Shown here piece after piece: positions 37,501 through 49,018 of a stretch of 64,000 bases of DNA; positions within the stretch are counted from its first letter, which is position 1, and every line of letters starts with the position of its first letter. A program made the translations under genes and the position numbers. The stretch comes from Viola odorata (taxonomy: Eukaryota; Streptophyta; Magnoliopsida; Malpighiales; Violaceae). Location of the stretch: the NCBI GenBank assembly GCA_963691705.1, contig OY829539.1:1428501-1492500 (forward strand), written 5' to 3'. The notes under the pieces were generated by a model. The model made no database searches. It was not told where the DNA came from and saw only the letters and a list, made by a program, of their open reading frames with translations.

Positions 37501-39129
37501 CAGAGGTTAAACCCATTGGGTGTAAATGGGTATATTCCATCAAACTTCGCTCTGACGACTCTCTTGACAGATATAAGGCCAGATTGGTGGCACTCGGTAA
37601 TCGACAAGAGTATGGGGTTGACTATGAAGAAACATTCGCCCCAGTTGCAAAGATGACTACTGTGCGACTTATCCTTGCTATTGCAACCTCTCAAGGTTGG
37701 CCATTGCGACAAATGGATGTTAAGAATGCCTTCTTACACGGGGACCTCAAGGAGGATATCTATATGACTCCACCATCTAGACTCTTTTCTACACCATCGA
37801 CGGATGTTTGTAAGCTCAAACGATCACTCTATGGCTTGAAACAAGCACCACGTGCCTGGTTTGACAAGTTTAGATCTACTCTCCTCAACTTCTCCTTTGT
37901 CTAGAGTCAATATGATTCTTCTCTGTTTCTTTGCAAAACTACGAAAGGCATAGTCTTGCTCTTGATTTATGTGGATGATATTGTTATTACGGGTACTGAC
38001 TCTACTGTGATTTCACAACTTCAAGAGCATCTTCATCAGTCCTTCCATATGAAGAACTTAGGACCTTTGCAATATTTTCTAGGCCTTGAAGTACATTCAA
38101 CTACTGCTGGTGTCTTCTTACATCAACTTAAATATACTCAGGATCTCATCTCTTTGGCTGGTCTACAAGATGGTCGCTCGGTTGACACTCCTTTAGAGGT
38201 AAATGTCAAATTTCGTCGGGATGATGATCTTCTTTCTGATCCATCTCTGTATCGCCGCTTAGTGGGACACCTCAATTATATGACGATTACTCTGCCAAAT
38301 ATTTCCTTTGCTGTTCAACAAGTTAGCCAATTTATGCAATCACCTACACACATCCATCTAGCTGTTGTTCGTCGTATTATTAGATACTTGCAAGGAACTC
38401 CTGATAGAGGTCTTTTCTTTTCCGTGGGTACTCTCATACGTCTAGTTGCATACAACGACGCAGATTGGGCTGGTTGCTGTGATACTCGTCGTTTTATTAC
38501 CGGATGGTGTATGTTTCTTGGTGACTCTCTTGTATCATGGAAAAGCAAGAAGCAAGATCGAGTATCTAAATCTTCAATTGAGTCTGAATATCGTGCTATG
38601 TCCTCAGCATGTTCAGAAATTATTTGGCTTCGGGGGTTATTGGGTGAGCTTGGCTTTCCTCAAATTGAGCCTACTCCTCTTCATGCCGACACACTAGTGC
38701 CATCCAAATTGTCGTCAATCCAGTATTTCATGAACGTACGAAACACATTGAAGTGGATTGTCACTCTATACGCGATGCCTATGATAATCGCGTGATTTCC
38801 CTTCCTCATATCAACACTGTTGTTCAAACAACTGACGTATTTACGAAGGCTCTTTCTCGACATCGTCATTAGTTTATGATTGCTAAATTGATGCTTCACA
38901 ACCATCCTGCATCAATTTGAGGGGGGATATTACTGGGAATATTCTGTGGCACTAATTTAGGAATTGATTGCAAGATTTGTGGTTCTTCTTACCATGTATT
39001 TGTATATATATTACCTAGAATAGGGATTTCCATGAGCTGTAAATTGTTACCTAATTTAGGGTGTACATTATCTTCTTATTTAAGGAGAAGTATCTCCAAT
39101 GAAAAAGGCATCTTGTTCAAAACTTGTTA
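34584..39129 (+). mobile_element. Ty1/Copia retrotransposon, decayed, inserted in Gypsy 5' LTR
   Basis: Element of 4,546 bp flanked by CAACT (34579-34583 and 39130-39134). LTRs of 202 bp (34584-34785 and 38928-39129) differ at only about three positions. A PBS resembling the initiator-Met type (TGGTAGCGGAGCC) follows the 5' LTR, and a polypurine tract GAGGGGGGA precedes the 3' LTR. Both LTRs start TATTAC and end TTGTTA, i.e. TA...TA termini instead of TG...CA. The coding region is broken (see next entry). Confidence 0.93.
34980..38910 (+). pseudogene. Copia gag-pol polyprotein remnant
   Basis: Order is gag, protease, integrase, reverse transcriptase, RNase H, which is the Copia arrangement. 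Gag (about 34990-35690) includes a CCHC zinc knuckle CYSCKEFGHIARNC. Protease has the active-site DSGASNHM near 35918. The GAG-pre-integrase motif is WHKCLGHP and the integrase has HSDVWG and SDNGGEY. RT shows [12 protein letters not shown] and YVDD (about 37968), and RNase H has NDADWAG and SSIESEY. Four in-frame TAG stops (35690, 36748, 37464, 37902) and about three frameshifts (near 36505, 37140 and 38690) inactivate it. No envelope-like ORF. A retrotransposon fossil, not a functional gene. Confidence 0.92.
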
Positions 39130-39419
39130 CAACTATAAATACAACCGGAGATAGATTCCTACTGGGAACTCTTTCCTCTATTGATTTCTTGTTTACTTTA
39201 TTTATGTTTATTATTGCTTTCGTAGTTATTAATCAACCAACTCTTGAAACCCCCCCGGTTACTTATTACTGTTTTGAACCGGTTGCCCTCACCGCACAAT
39301 ACAAGATAGTGTCTACCTTAGTCCCTGTGGATCGACCCTGTTACCAATATACACAAATCATTGTCCACATTGTTAGCAGGATTTTATTATTATTTTTAAA
39401 GTGTCTCGACAGCACGTCA

Positions 39420-41383
39420 AATTTTGGCGCCGTTGCCGGGGACTATTGGTACTGATTTCTTTCTTTTGTTTATGTGACCAGGACATCTAGACCTTGACGC
39501 TGAAAACAGCATCCCCCCCCGAATTCCCAACATGGTCGACTTTCATGCTGCTTCTATAGAAAAACTTCGTGAGTGTTTCCGTTCCCCCATGGCGGACCCA
39601 CCTGACCCGAACTGATCAGTGCAGCCAGCGTCGCTCCCTCGGCGTTAATAGAGGCGCTCCATGGGAGGCAACCCACGTTTCTTTTTATTTCCCCTTCCCC
39701 CTCCCCAAACCTTATTGCCTTTGGGCTGGTTTTGTACTTTAATTTTTCGTTGAACTCTTCTCTTTTTGTTATTTTTATTATGCCATTGTTTGTTTGTGAC
39801 TCCCTCGAATTGAGGACAATGCGCTGTCTAAGTGTGGGGGAGGATTTTATGTATTTGTGTGATTGCTTGTTTGCATATTTTAATTATGTTCGTTCTTGCA
39901 TGCATGCTTAAGTTTTGTTTACATGACTGATTGTGTGTTATGTGCCTTTTGGGCAATTTTTAAAATTTTTATTTCTCAGATTTTTCACTTTTTAGGATTT
40001 TTGGGATTGAATTTTTATAAATATATTTCCTTGCCATGCTACATACACACTGCCACTGTTTTAAAACCCCCTAGGAAGAACACACTTTTGAACTCTTACA
40101 GATAGAGTAAATTTGTCATTCATCACACCCTATGCCTGATCATGCACAACTCTCCCTGTTAGCTCTTATGACTGCATCTAGTCCTAGTCGCTTGCAATCA
40201 TTGATCAAACACCATGTGAGCACTTTGAACCTTCATGCCATGATTTCTTTTCTGTGTGATTAATGCTTGACTTGTTACTAGTTATTTTCACATGAGCCCC
40301 CTTGGGTATAGGCACCATTAAACATAGGAAAACAACAAAATGATTAAAGCCTTTGCATCTTCCCTTCTTATCTTTTTTTCTTATTTTCATCATCTCGCCC
40401 TAGCCACTCACTTCATCCTTCTTTTTTACACCCTTCTAACCACTTGAGCATGTTCTTTTCTATTCTTAGCAGGTGAGAAACACCTTCAGGCAGTATGCAA
40501 GGCTGGGTGGAGTAGAGCAAATCTTTAAGTGTAGGGGAGACCAACTGCAAGGCCTAGATGCTGGAAGTAGTAATGTGGCAAACAACTCAAAAAGGAAACG
40601 AATATTCCTACTGCTCCAGCCGATCAATGAAGGAAAGGTGTGCGTTCCCTCTACTGCTTCTTCATTCCAAAAAAAAAATAAATCTATCTATCTATATATA
40701 TATATATATATATAAAATAAAAAAAAATAAAAAATTTAAAGTGTTTCAAAAGAACATCAATAAAAGCAAAGGGAAGCAGAAATCAAGTGAAGGCCTGTCA
40801 GCACCAAAACAGAAGCAAGATCCCCCGCAATCAACTAGTTCTCTGTGTCTAGCCCTTGCTGCTACCAACAGAATGATGCTTTCTCACCAACTTGTCTTCG
40901 TTCTCCAGCTAAGAAATCTCCCCATTTCTCACTGTCTCTCCCTCTTCTCACCCTCCATCTCTCTGTCTTCACCCATACATTCTCTTAAATCACCCCTTTT
41001 GCAATGTCTTTTTTATTGATTGATTGCCCACGCATGTGTACTTTAACTCGGGTCGTTATTGTGAATTTGGTTGTGTGCATGGTTATCTGCATTTCTCGAG
41101 CGTTAAACACCTAGCCCTGGTTCTGAGTATGAGTGCAAACACTGTTTACCTTGTGAGGATTGCTTGCGGCTAACTAATGTAGAAAAGTATCTCCCTTGGT
41201 TTCGTTATTTCTTGGGTTTGATGTAGATGCTGTCTAGGCAGACGTTGTGTATTGTTAAGGTGTATCTATAGTGATTGGTCACTTTGTTCATGTGCTTGGA
41301 TTGATTGTTTGTGTTCTGACTAGGGGAGGTTTTTAATTTTGGTTGAATGCTCGAGGGCGAGCATTAGGCAGTGTGGGGGTATT
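39420..41383 (+). other. Gypsy internal non-coding region
   Basis: About 1.96 kb between PBS and PPT. No gag, protease, RT or integrase motifs in any frame. Contains an (AT)n/TATC tract near 40684-40720 and the Athila-like conserved non-coding patches. The ORFs here (for example 40558-41019) are low-complexity and not supported. Confidence 0.75.
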
Positions 41384-42743
41384 TGATGTGATGCATTTTA
41401 TGCATATTTTTCCTTCCTTTCCTAGCCCCTTTTAGATCTTGATGCTACTAATTTACTCCTGTTTCCTTACTATTTACAGATCTTGGCTTTTGGAGAGGAA
41501 ATATAAAAAAGATGCATTATTCACTGGATTTTGGAGGATTTCGAGCGTGTAGGCCTAGCTGCTCATCGCGCGCAGGCCAGCAACACAAAAAAGGAAAATT
41601 TCGGAAAAGGAAATCTAAGATTCCAGTGGATTCTGCCATTATTTCCTACGATCTTCCAAGTCAAAGCAAGAGATTTATTTCCAGATTTTGTAATCCCTTA
41701 GAATTAGGATTTCCTTTTATTATTTTATTTTCTTCCATCTTTGGAATTTCCTTCTTTGTAATTTTCCCATTTAAGACTTTTTAGAGTTAGGGTTTGAAGA
41801 ACATCTTCACTATCATGTCCTCCTCTTTGGAGAGAGCAGCCACCACCATACTTCTCTGTTTCTGTTCAAATAAACCGGAGCTTCACTCCGGCCGGCAATA
41901 ATAAGAGTTTTCTCATTCCTTTCTTCTCCCTTTATGCAATTTATTTATTTTAATTTTAATATGAGTGGCTAAACTCATTTGTTCTTGGTAGGATCATCAA
42001 AGGTTGCTTAGAAAAGTCGTGAGGTCGAATTGAATTTATTAGAGTTGAATTTATTACATCACTGTTTCATATTTATTTACTTAACAATTTCTTGTCAATT
42101 CTACTAGGACTGTTTCTAGCCTGATCAACTAGCTGCTAGGCCTAGGCGATTAAAGTCATCTCTATTGTTATAACTAACGTGAAGCTGCAGGGTAAAGTAG
42201 ATGACCAGATCGGAGCCATCAGGTCATTGGTCCAATCCAACTGGGTTAAGTAAGTAATTAGGGTAGATCCTCAAACGTACTGAGTGTCTCGCCCTAGACG
42301 CGTCTTCCTTCATCTTTATGGGCCTTTGAGTATTGCCCTCATAAACATACCTTGGAGTAGTTTGTCGTACGAAAGGAAGCAGGGGACCTAAACGTACCTG
42401 GTCCATAGCGCGTCTATCAGCTAGTGGTAGAAGATCATTGCACCAATGACCGGCCAACTATAAATACAACCGAAGATAGATTCCTACTGGGAACTCTTTC
42501 CTCTATTGATTTCTTGTTTACTTTATCTATGTTTATTATTGCTTTCGTAGTTATTAATCAACTAACTCTTGAAACCCCCCTGTTACTTGTTATTGTTTTG
42601 AACTGGTTGCCCTCGCCGCACAATACAAGATAGTGTCTACCTTAGTCCCTGTGGATCGACCCTGTTGTCACTATACACAAATCATTGTGCACATTGTTAG
42701 CGAGATTTTATTATTATTTTTGAGGTGTCTCGACAGCACGTCA
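41384..42743 (+). repeat. 3' LTR of the Gypsy element
   Basis: Complete copy, 1,360 bp, TGATGTG to CGTCA. It is longer than the 5' LTR, which has a deletion. The ORF starting at 42671 on the minus strand runs out of the mariner transposase into this LTR, so its last codons are LTR sequence. Confidence 0.92.
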
Positions 42744-44582
42744 CTCTTCTTCACTGAAAAATTCTTGTATGCATCTTCAACAACAACAATTAATTCAATA
42801 ATGGACTTAGCACACTCTTTGCTTTGGAGTGACTGAATTGCTCTAAAGAATCCTAAGTCCAACACATTCAAGTCTGGAGACTTAGGAGGTTGATTAATAA
42901 TAGACAAATTCAATCCACTAGCCTCTACTGCACACAAAAAATCAACATCATCACCATGAACATGTGTCTTTGCATTGTCTTGTTGAATGAAAATCCTTTC
43001 AAAAAGACTATCCCTAGGCCATTTGTTTACAATTGCTGGTAATACTTTGTAAATCATATACTCCCTAATGACATTCCTGGTTATGTTTGAAATTGGTTTG
43101 ATCTCTAAAGTTCCACGCGGTCTATTTTGGCTTGATCTAACAGTAGCCACAGTTTCTACTAAGGAAAATACCCCAATTTTACCATCAAATGTGCAATTGC
43201 CATTGGAGTCAAATCTAGGCCTCGCAACAGCAGCTAAGAACATAACTTTTGGGATTAAATTAGAGTTTTTAATGGCTCTTACTGGACCCTTCTCGTCGCG
43301 GAGAAGATAATATCTATGTGAACTCTTGCTCAAATAAAACCATTTTTCATCAATATGAATTGTGTTATGCATGTGGATGAAGGAAGGCTGATGTGGTAAT
43401 GAGGATGCGTCGATATTTGAGAGGCAATGCTGCATTCTGGTACTCAGATTGTCAACTGTCAATGAGGGCTTTATTGCATTAGTATGACGCCTGATTGCTC
43501 CCTCCTTTAACTTGTTAATCACAAATTGCTTGGACACCTTTAAGGTGAAAGCAAGGCTTCGAATGGTAGTCCTCTGCCTCAAGGGAATCTCTTTAATCCT
43601 TTCCAAATCAAATTCGATCCTTTTCCTACCATAATTTTTTACTCTGTGATTGTGGTGGTCGTGGTTACCTAAATCCCTTGCACGTTTCCAAAGCCTCTGA
43701 ACTGATCTAATCCCCACTCCAAACATAGCAACCACCACTCTGGTTGCTCCTTGCTTCAAAACACCATTTTCCATTCTTTCTAGGAGGCAATGATATGCAG
43801 CCTGCCTTTCTGCACTCGTCAATTCCTTTTTGCGAACTGACAAGTGGAATCATTAGCAAGGGCTGAGATTAGGAAAACCAGTAATTGGAAACCAGAAATG
43901 AAGAAATTGAGATGGAATTAATAACCTTGAGATTCTAATGAAAAGCTTCCTCCTTCTTGATCCAATTCGGGATTATTGGTAGCTTCATCGACCTCATCAT
44001 CTGCATTGACATCGATAGTGTTTGTTCCAAAAAGTGCAGCTCCGTTCGAATCCAAATCATCAAGCCCAGGCGAACTGATTGCGGGGGATTGTGGACACAC
44101 TGACAGTTCATTAAGATCAAACCATAGAAAATCCATTTAAAATGTTCTGATTTTGGTTCGAGCATAAAAATGGGGAAGGAATGATGATGATTAGAGTCAT
44201 GGGGTGATTTATATTTCAAACCCAATTTCGAATTCAAACGGAAATGTACTGTTCCTCGTGGAGGGAAACCCATTCAATTGAAAATTGGCTCAAATTTTGG
44301 GCGAAAAGATTGGCGGACTAGGGTTTCTTCGCGAAATTGGATTTGGGAAACGAAGGATGATGGCGTTGTTCGTATTTTCACAATGGTGCCTTATATACGA
44401 CGTCGTAGAAGAGTGGCGGAGAAGCTGAGTATTGGGCAAGATTTGGGCCGAGGACGAAACGGTGCCGTCGGAGCAGCTCAAGCCCACGATTTGCTGCGAC
44501 AACGTCGCAACGAAAACCTCCCAATCGCCTTAATCCGTGTGAAATGTGGGGCCACGTCAAGTAATAAATTACGGAGGGAGTA

Positions 44583-45052
44583 TGAATTTTTGCCCCCGAG
44601 CTCGGCTCACCCTCATTTTCCGTCAGGCTAACCTACCGCCGATAATTCTGAATCCGTTTCATTTAAGGATAGAGTCGGAATTGTGTTTCCTATTAAGTCA
44701 AAATCTATTGCACAAGAAAATTATTATTATAACACAGTTGAGTTCACTAATGATGTTTTGATTGTCAATTCAAAATTAATAATTTAATTTTAATTTAAAC
44801 TAATTTATATACAGAATATTATATAGTTCTTGTACTAATAAAAGTATACGTCGTTAAGATATTACATCATTTTAATATTAATTTATCATTTTCAAATAAA
44901 AATAATGTACATACTTTGGGGAGGAAGAGGAGCCGTGCCCCAACTTGCCACCCCTGCCTGGTTTCATTTTTAAGTTTGGTCCATATTTCATTTTTAAGGT
45001 TCCCGGACGTGTTTATTTTTTTATAAACGAAATTGTAATTTAATTTGAGAAC

Positions 45053-45138
<86 letters not shown>

Positions 45139-46554
45139 TCTAATAATTAAACTTCAAACGCTCGTGCTCGTACTCGTACTCTATACTCATATATACCCTC
45201 TAGTAACTTGTTGTGGTAATTAAGTTTCTTCTCTTCAAATTATTTCTTCCGACTTGAAATTGCAAATCGCTATAATATATATACTAATATTTTAAAGTTT
45301 ATTTATAATTAATTGAAACGTGACAATATAGTGTTTAAGGAAAGTGTATTGACCGACCGATGAGCACATAAATCAAATTTCTCATATTCGAATTTTGAAT
45401 ATATAGTTGTGTTAAAACTTATAAAGTAGAATTTTACCTTCTTTTGCTATCCTACCTGACTCGAATCTAAAATAATCGATACTTAATGTGATAATCGGAT
45501 GATTAATTTTGATAAAAAAAGAAAGAAAGAAAGTGGTATAAATTTAATGAGAAATTCTTGGTACGATCTTTTATGTAAAGAGTGATTATTTTTAAGAGCA
45601 TTTGACTCGACGAAACTAAAAAAAAAAAGCAATCTGATAGAATAATAAACGTCTAAACTTAGCTACTAAAAAATGTTAGTTTTAGTTCGGAATAAATTAA
45701 CTGAAATTGTGAAAAATGACAACCTACAATTTGAGAGTCAAATGGTAGAATCTTATTGATTTTTTGTCGTACCCTACATTCAATACATATCTAGTCGGTT
45801 TTAAAGTATATATAAATATATGATCTTATATCCAAAATCTCAAAATTTATAAAATTGGATTGAGTAGGATCGGATAGTATTTAAGCAAATTAAGGAATAT
45901 TAATTTTATTTATATAATCATATTTTAGTAAATGAAAAAGTGAATACATATAAAAACGTGAAGCTTTTTAGACAGGTTATACAAGTTGATGAACATCTCT
46001 AGATATAATATTAGGAAGGAAAGAAATGATGAACAAGAAACTATATAGTATTCAATAATTGATATGGACAGTCTTGTATAGAAAATATTCGTGTTGCAAC
46101 ATACAATGCAAAGAAAACCAAAGTATGGATATATGCTGAAGCTTTTCTATCATCCAACTAAGTACTTACTAATAACAAAATGCAATTATTTATGAGCATC
46201 ACGTACTCTGCCTACTTTATTCTCTTGATCATCTCACATATGCTTTAATTCAATTAATTAATTATTAACGCCAATTTACAAATATCTATCTATTTATATA
46301 TATAAAATGTACACGTGTACAATTAAATAATGATCAAGAAACATGTCAATTAAGGTTAGATTTGGTAAATGATCTGTTAGTGGAGTTTAGTGTAATAACA
46401 GAATCTGGAAGAGAATGTCTAAAAGATTTTATTGTTCATTTTACTAATATAATAATTTTGTACTTTGTTGAGTTGGCTAAAAGTTACACTCAACCCCTTG
46501 ATAAAGTAAACAAGAGAATCATTGGAGTGACACACGGGTGGGAATGGTGGTGAG
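44583..46554. other. AT-rich intergenic region with (TTA)n microsatellite
   Basis: No gene recognised. A tract of roughly 28 ATT units lies at about 45051-45136. The remainder is AT-rich with short TA runs and a run of TATATA near 46290. Confidence 0.7.
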
Positions 46555-47967
46555 TAGTGCTCGGTGTGGTTCGGTTCGGATTTGGATATAACCAGAACTA
46601 AAATTAGAGTTTAAAATCGGTTCAGTTTGGTTCTAGGTAATTATATTTTTAAAATTAAAATCAAATCACACCAGAACCATATGGTTTCAGTTCGATTCCA
46701 GGTTATTTCGGTGAAATTTTTGAAAGTTTCTAATTAGTCCCATGGTTCTAGAATTTAACAAGAAAAAGAAAAAAATACTAATAAAAACTCAAATAAATGA
46801 GGTGAACTCATGTCTCATGTCGCATAAATTCGCATTACTTTGCCAAAATATAAATTCACGATATAAATCAAAGCGCCAATCTATATATTATAAATATGAA
46901 TATATATTACTCCCTCTGTTTCTTTTTAAATGATGTTTGGGAACAGGAGGGAGTATTTTCATTCCTTTTGGTTTCAATATTTTATTATTTCCAGTTTCAA
47001 CTTTACCCTTGGTTTTCTCTTAATTTACAACCAAAATGCCACTCTCTTCTTTTCCTTTCTTTCCTTTCCACGACCTCACTCTCTCTTCTCTTGCCTTCTT
47101 TTCTTTCTTTTCTTCTTTCCTCTGCACTTTCCTTCTTTCTTTCCTTTTCTTTTCTATTTCTCTAAATGGAGGTGAGGTGCGGCGGTTGAGGGTTCGGTCC
47201 GATGGGTTTGATAATTTTTGTGCTGTGTTGGTTTTTGACAGTTGGATATTTTGTGGTGTGGCTGGGTGATGGTGGTGGCGTGCTGGGTGTTGTCGGCAGT
47301 GGTGGTTTGATGGTTGGTGGTTGGGTGGAGTAGGTGCGGCGGTTTGGGTTGATGATTTTTGTGTGTTGGTTTTTAGCAGTTGGGTTTTTTGTGGTGGCGT
47401 GGCTGGGTGTTGTCGGCAGTGGTGGTTTGATGGTTGGTGGTTGGCCGGAGTAGGTGTGGCGGTTTGGGTTGGTGATTGGGCGGAGTAGGTGGATTGAATT
47501 GGGTGATTCGGTTGATTGGCTGGAGGATTTGAATTGGATTAATTAATTGACCGGAGCATTGGATTAATTTGTAGGTGGATTGGATTTAATTAATTGGTAG
47601 AAATTGAATTTGAATTAATTTGGATCGAATGTGGGAAAGAAACTAATGGCAGCGATTGTAAATTAAATTAAAGGGTGAGGGCATTTTCGTAATGTTGCAA
47701 AAAAATGTGTTGGAAAATTCAAAATGACAATTAATTGGAAACAAATAATCCGTAGTAAAGTGTCAATTATTAGAAAACTGAGGGAATATTATATAATATT
47801 TCGGATAAACCAGGTTGTATGATATATAAAACCAGAACCAAACCATTTATTTCTGACCGGTTCAGTTCAATTCTAATTCCACTATTTTTCGACTTAAAAG
47901 TCGAATCAAACCGTCTCATTTCGGTCTAGTTCGAAGAATTGGTTCGTATTTTCAATTTTTTCGCCTA
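46555..47967. mobile_element. non-autonomous hAT-like element F with nested mariner MITE
   Basis: Perfect 8-bp duplication GTGGTGAG at 46547-46554 and 47968-47975. The outer regions contain many GGTTCGG/GGTTCAG units in both orientations, as in the other hAT elements here. Terminal inverted repeats are weak (TAGTGCTCGG against TAGGCGAAAA), so the call rests on the duplication and the subterminal repeats. A mariner-type element is inserted at 46910-47786. Confidence 0.6.
46910..47786. mobile_element. non-autonomous mariner-type element, 877 bp
   Basis: Left end CTCCCTCTGTTTCTTTTTAA after TA (46908-46909); right end, inverted, TTCCCTCAGTTTTCTAATAA before TA (47787-47788). The interior has a pyrimidine tract and GGTGGTT-rich filler including TTAATTTGGATCGAATG, shared with hAT element B. 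No transposase. Confidence 0.8.
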
Positions 47968-49018
47968 GTGGTGAGTGGTGAAACAAACAGATTAACATTA
48001 TCCATCCAGCTGAGCTGATCTGAGTGTGCATGCGTGTGAAAAGATGGAGAATTGAGTTCTCGCACCCCAAAAACAGTAAAGGCTGCAATAAATAAATCAT
48101 TTAAAAGAGAGAGAAAGGGGAGAAAAGAAAAAGGTTTCTGTGGTTTTTCTCCAGAATTCAAAAACCAGCTCTTTTCGATCATTGACTTGGAAGCAGAAGA
48201 AGCATTGCAAGACTCCACGTAGGGGTGATGGCAGAAGGAAAACACAAAAACACCGCTCGCTCCCTATTGGTTCTTGACATTTGATATTACAGTACGCTCT
48301 AGTGTTGCCCACTTTGGAAAACGTGCTGTTCCCTTCTCTATCTTTCATATTCATCTTTTTTTTCCTTTCATAATTTCTATTAATATTATTATTTGCATTT
48401 ATTCTACAACACTTCAAATTAGTATTATTAGTCATTTTTTTTCAGTTTTTATAATAATTAAAATAATTATTAAATTGTAATTATTATATAATTATTGACT
48501 AAATTATATTTATTGATTATCAACCAACCCTTTTTAAATTGTCTCTAAAAAATAGTTAATTTAAAAATATTTAGGGTCAATTCTGTTATTTACTAGAAAA
48601 AGTGATCTTAAAAATTAAAATAAAACAACTAAATGATTAAAATCATTTTTTTTAAACGATATCTAATAAAAAACGGAAGGAGTATAACGTAAAATAAGAC
48701 ACTAATTTTTTCTATTCTAACTTTTTTTTTATGAAATATGAAACTAATTTTGTTGGATTATTCAACTACAATAATGATTAACACATTATCATTTCTTATT
48801 CGGAGTCGAAGAAGAAAGTGCAGGTCCAAAAGTTTCAAGTCTTGCAGTTATAGTTTCTCATTCCAAGTCAAAAAAAATCCAAACTTTGGAGTAGTGGTCG
48901 TCCATCTCATGATTTTGCAATTTGAAGTGAGGTTAGCACTTAGCACAGTGACATGGGCGATATTATGGAGCAGTTGCCCACTTTGACTTCCCACACCCAC
49001 AAATACTCATCACCTTGG
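47968..49018. other. intergenic region
   Basis: No gene I can support. 48670-48690 has a lone GGAAGGAGTATA end that may be half of an eroded mariner-type MITE. AT-rich elsewhere. Confidence 0.4.

Larger units (their letters stand above)
33549..39419 (+). repeat. 5' LTR of the Gypsy element, interrupted by Copia
   Basis: Two blocks, 33549-34583 and 39135-39419, separated by the Copia element. Compared with the 3' LTR it lacks about 67 bases (the equivalent of 41475-41541) and has many substitutions, so the Gypsy insertion is older than the Copia one. ORFs within it recur in the 3' LTR and are not genes. Confidence 0.9.
33549..42743 (+). mobile_element. non-autonomous Athila-type Gypsy LTR element (LARD-like)
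   Basis: LTRs begin TGATGTGATGCATTTTATGC and end CGACAGCACGTCA. The target duplication is CTCTT (33544-33548 and 42744-42748). A primer-binding site complementary to tRNA-Asp (TGGCGCCGTTGCCGGGGA, 39425-39442) follows the 5' LTR. Polypurine tract GTGTGGGGG at 41371-41379 precedes the 3' LTR. The internal region is only about 1.96 kb and has no gag or pol. It retains Athila-like 3' text (GGGAGGCAACCCACG near 39645 and AGTGTGGGGGAGG near 39830). The element must have been moved by proteins supplied in trans. Confidence 0.92.
33363..44136 (-). pseudogene. mariner transposase, DD39D, split by Gypsy insertion
   Basis: Transposase of a plant mariner-like element. Exon 1 44136-43926 (start MDFLWFDLNELSVC, acidic). 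Phase-1 intron 43925-43837. Exon 2 from 43836 to the insertion at 42744, then the C-terminal part 33543-33363, where the sequence resumes in frame after the CTCTT duplication and ends in ALLSS before TAG. Total 495 codons including the stop, with no other lesion. Helix-turn-helix region with RSVQRLWKRARD, then the catalytic triad: D in HIDEKWFYL, D in IQQDNAKTH, and D in SPDLNVLDLG with exactly 39 residues between the last two. This DD39D spacing is characteristic of plant MLEs. The gene is inactive only because of the retrotransposon. Confidence 0.93.
30136..44580 (-). mobile_element. full-length mariner-like element split by nested retrotransposons
   Basis: Left end CTCTATCCGTTAAC...TTGACG and right end, inverted, CTCCCTCCGTAATT...TTGACG. 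Both are preceded by TA (30134-30135 and 44581-44582), the target duplication of Tc1/mariner elements. About 20 of the first 27 terminal positions agree, allowing one gap. The transposase lies on the minus strand in two blocks on either side of a 9.2-kb Gypsy insertion. Removing that insertion leaves a 5.2-kb element. Three further ORFs lie between the transposase stop (33363) and the left end. The left boundary is the weaker of the two because its first bases have mutated. Confidence 0.8.

Noticed and set aside
45051..45136. (TTA)n tract as an array of functional sites
   Set aside because: A plain trinucleotide microsatellite.
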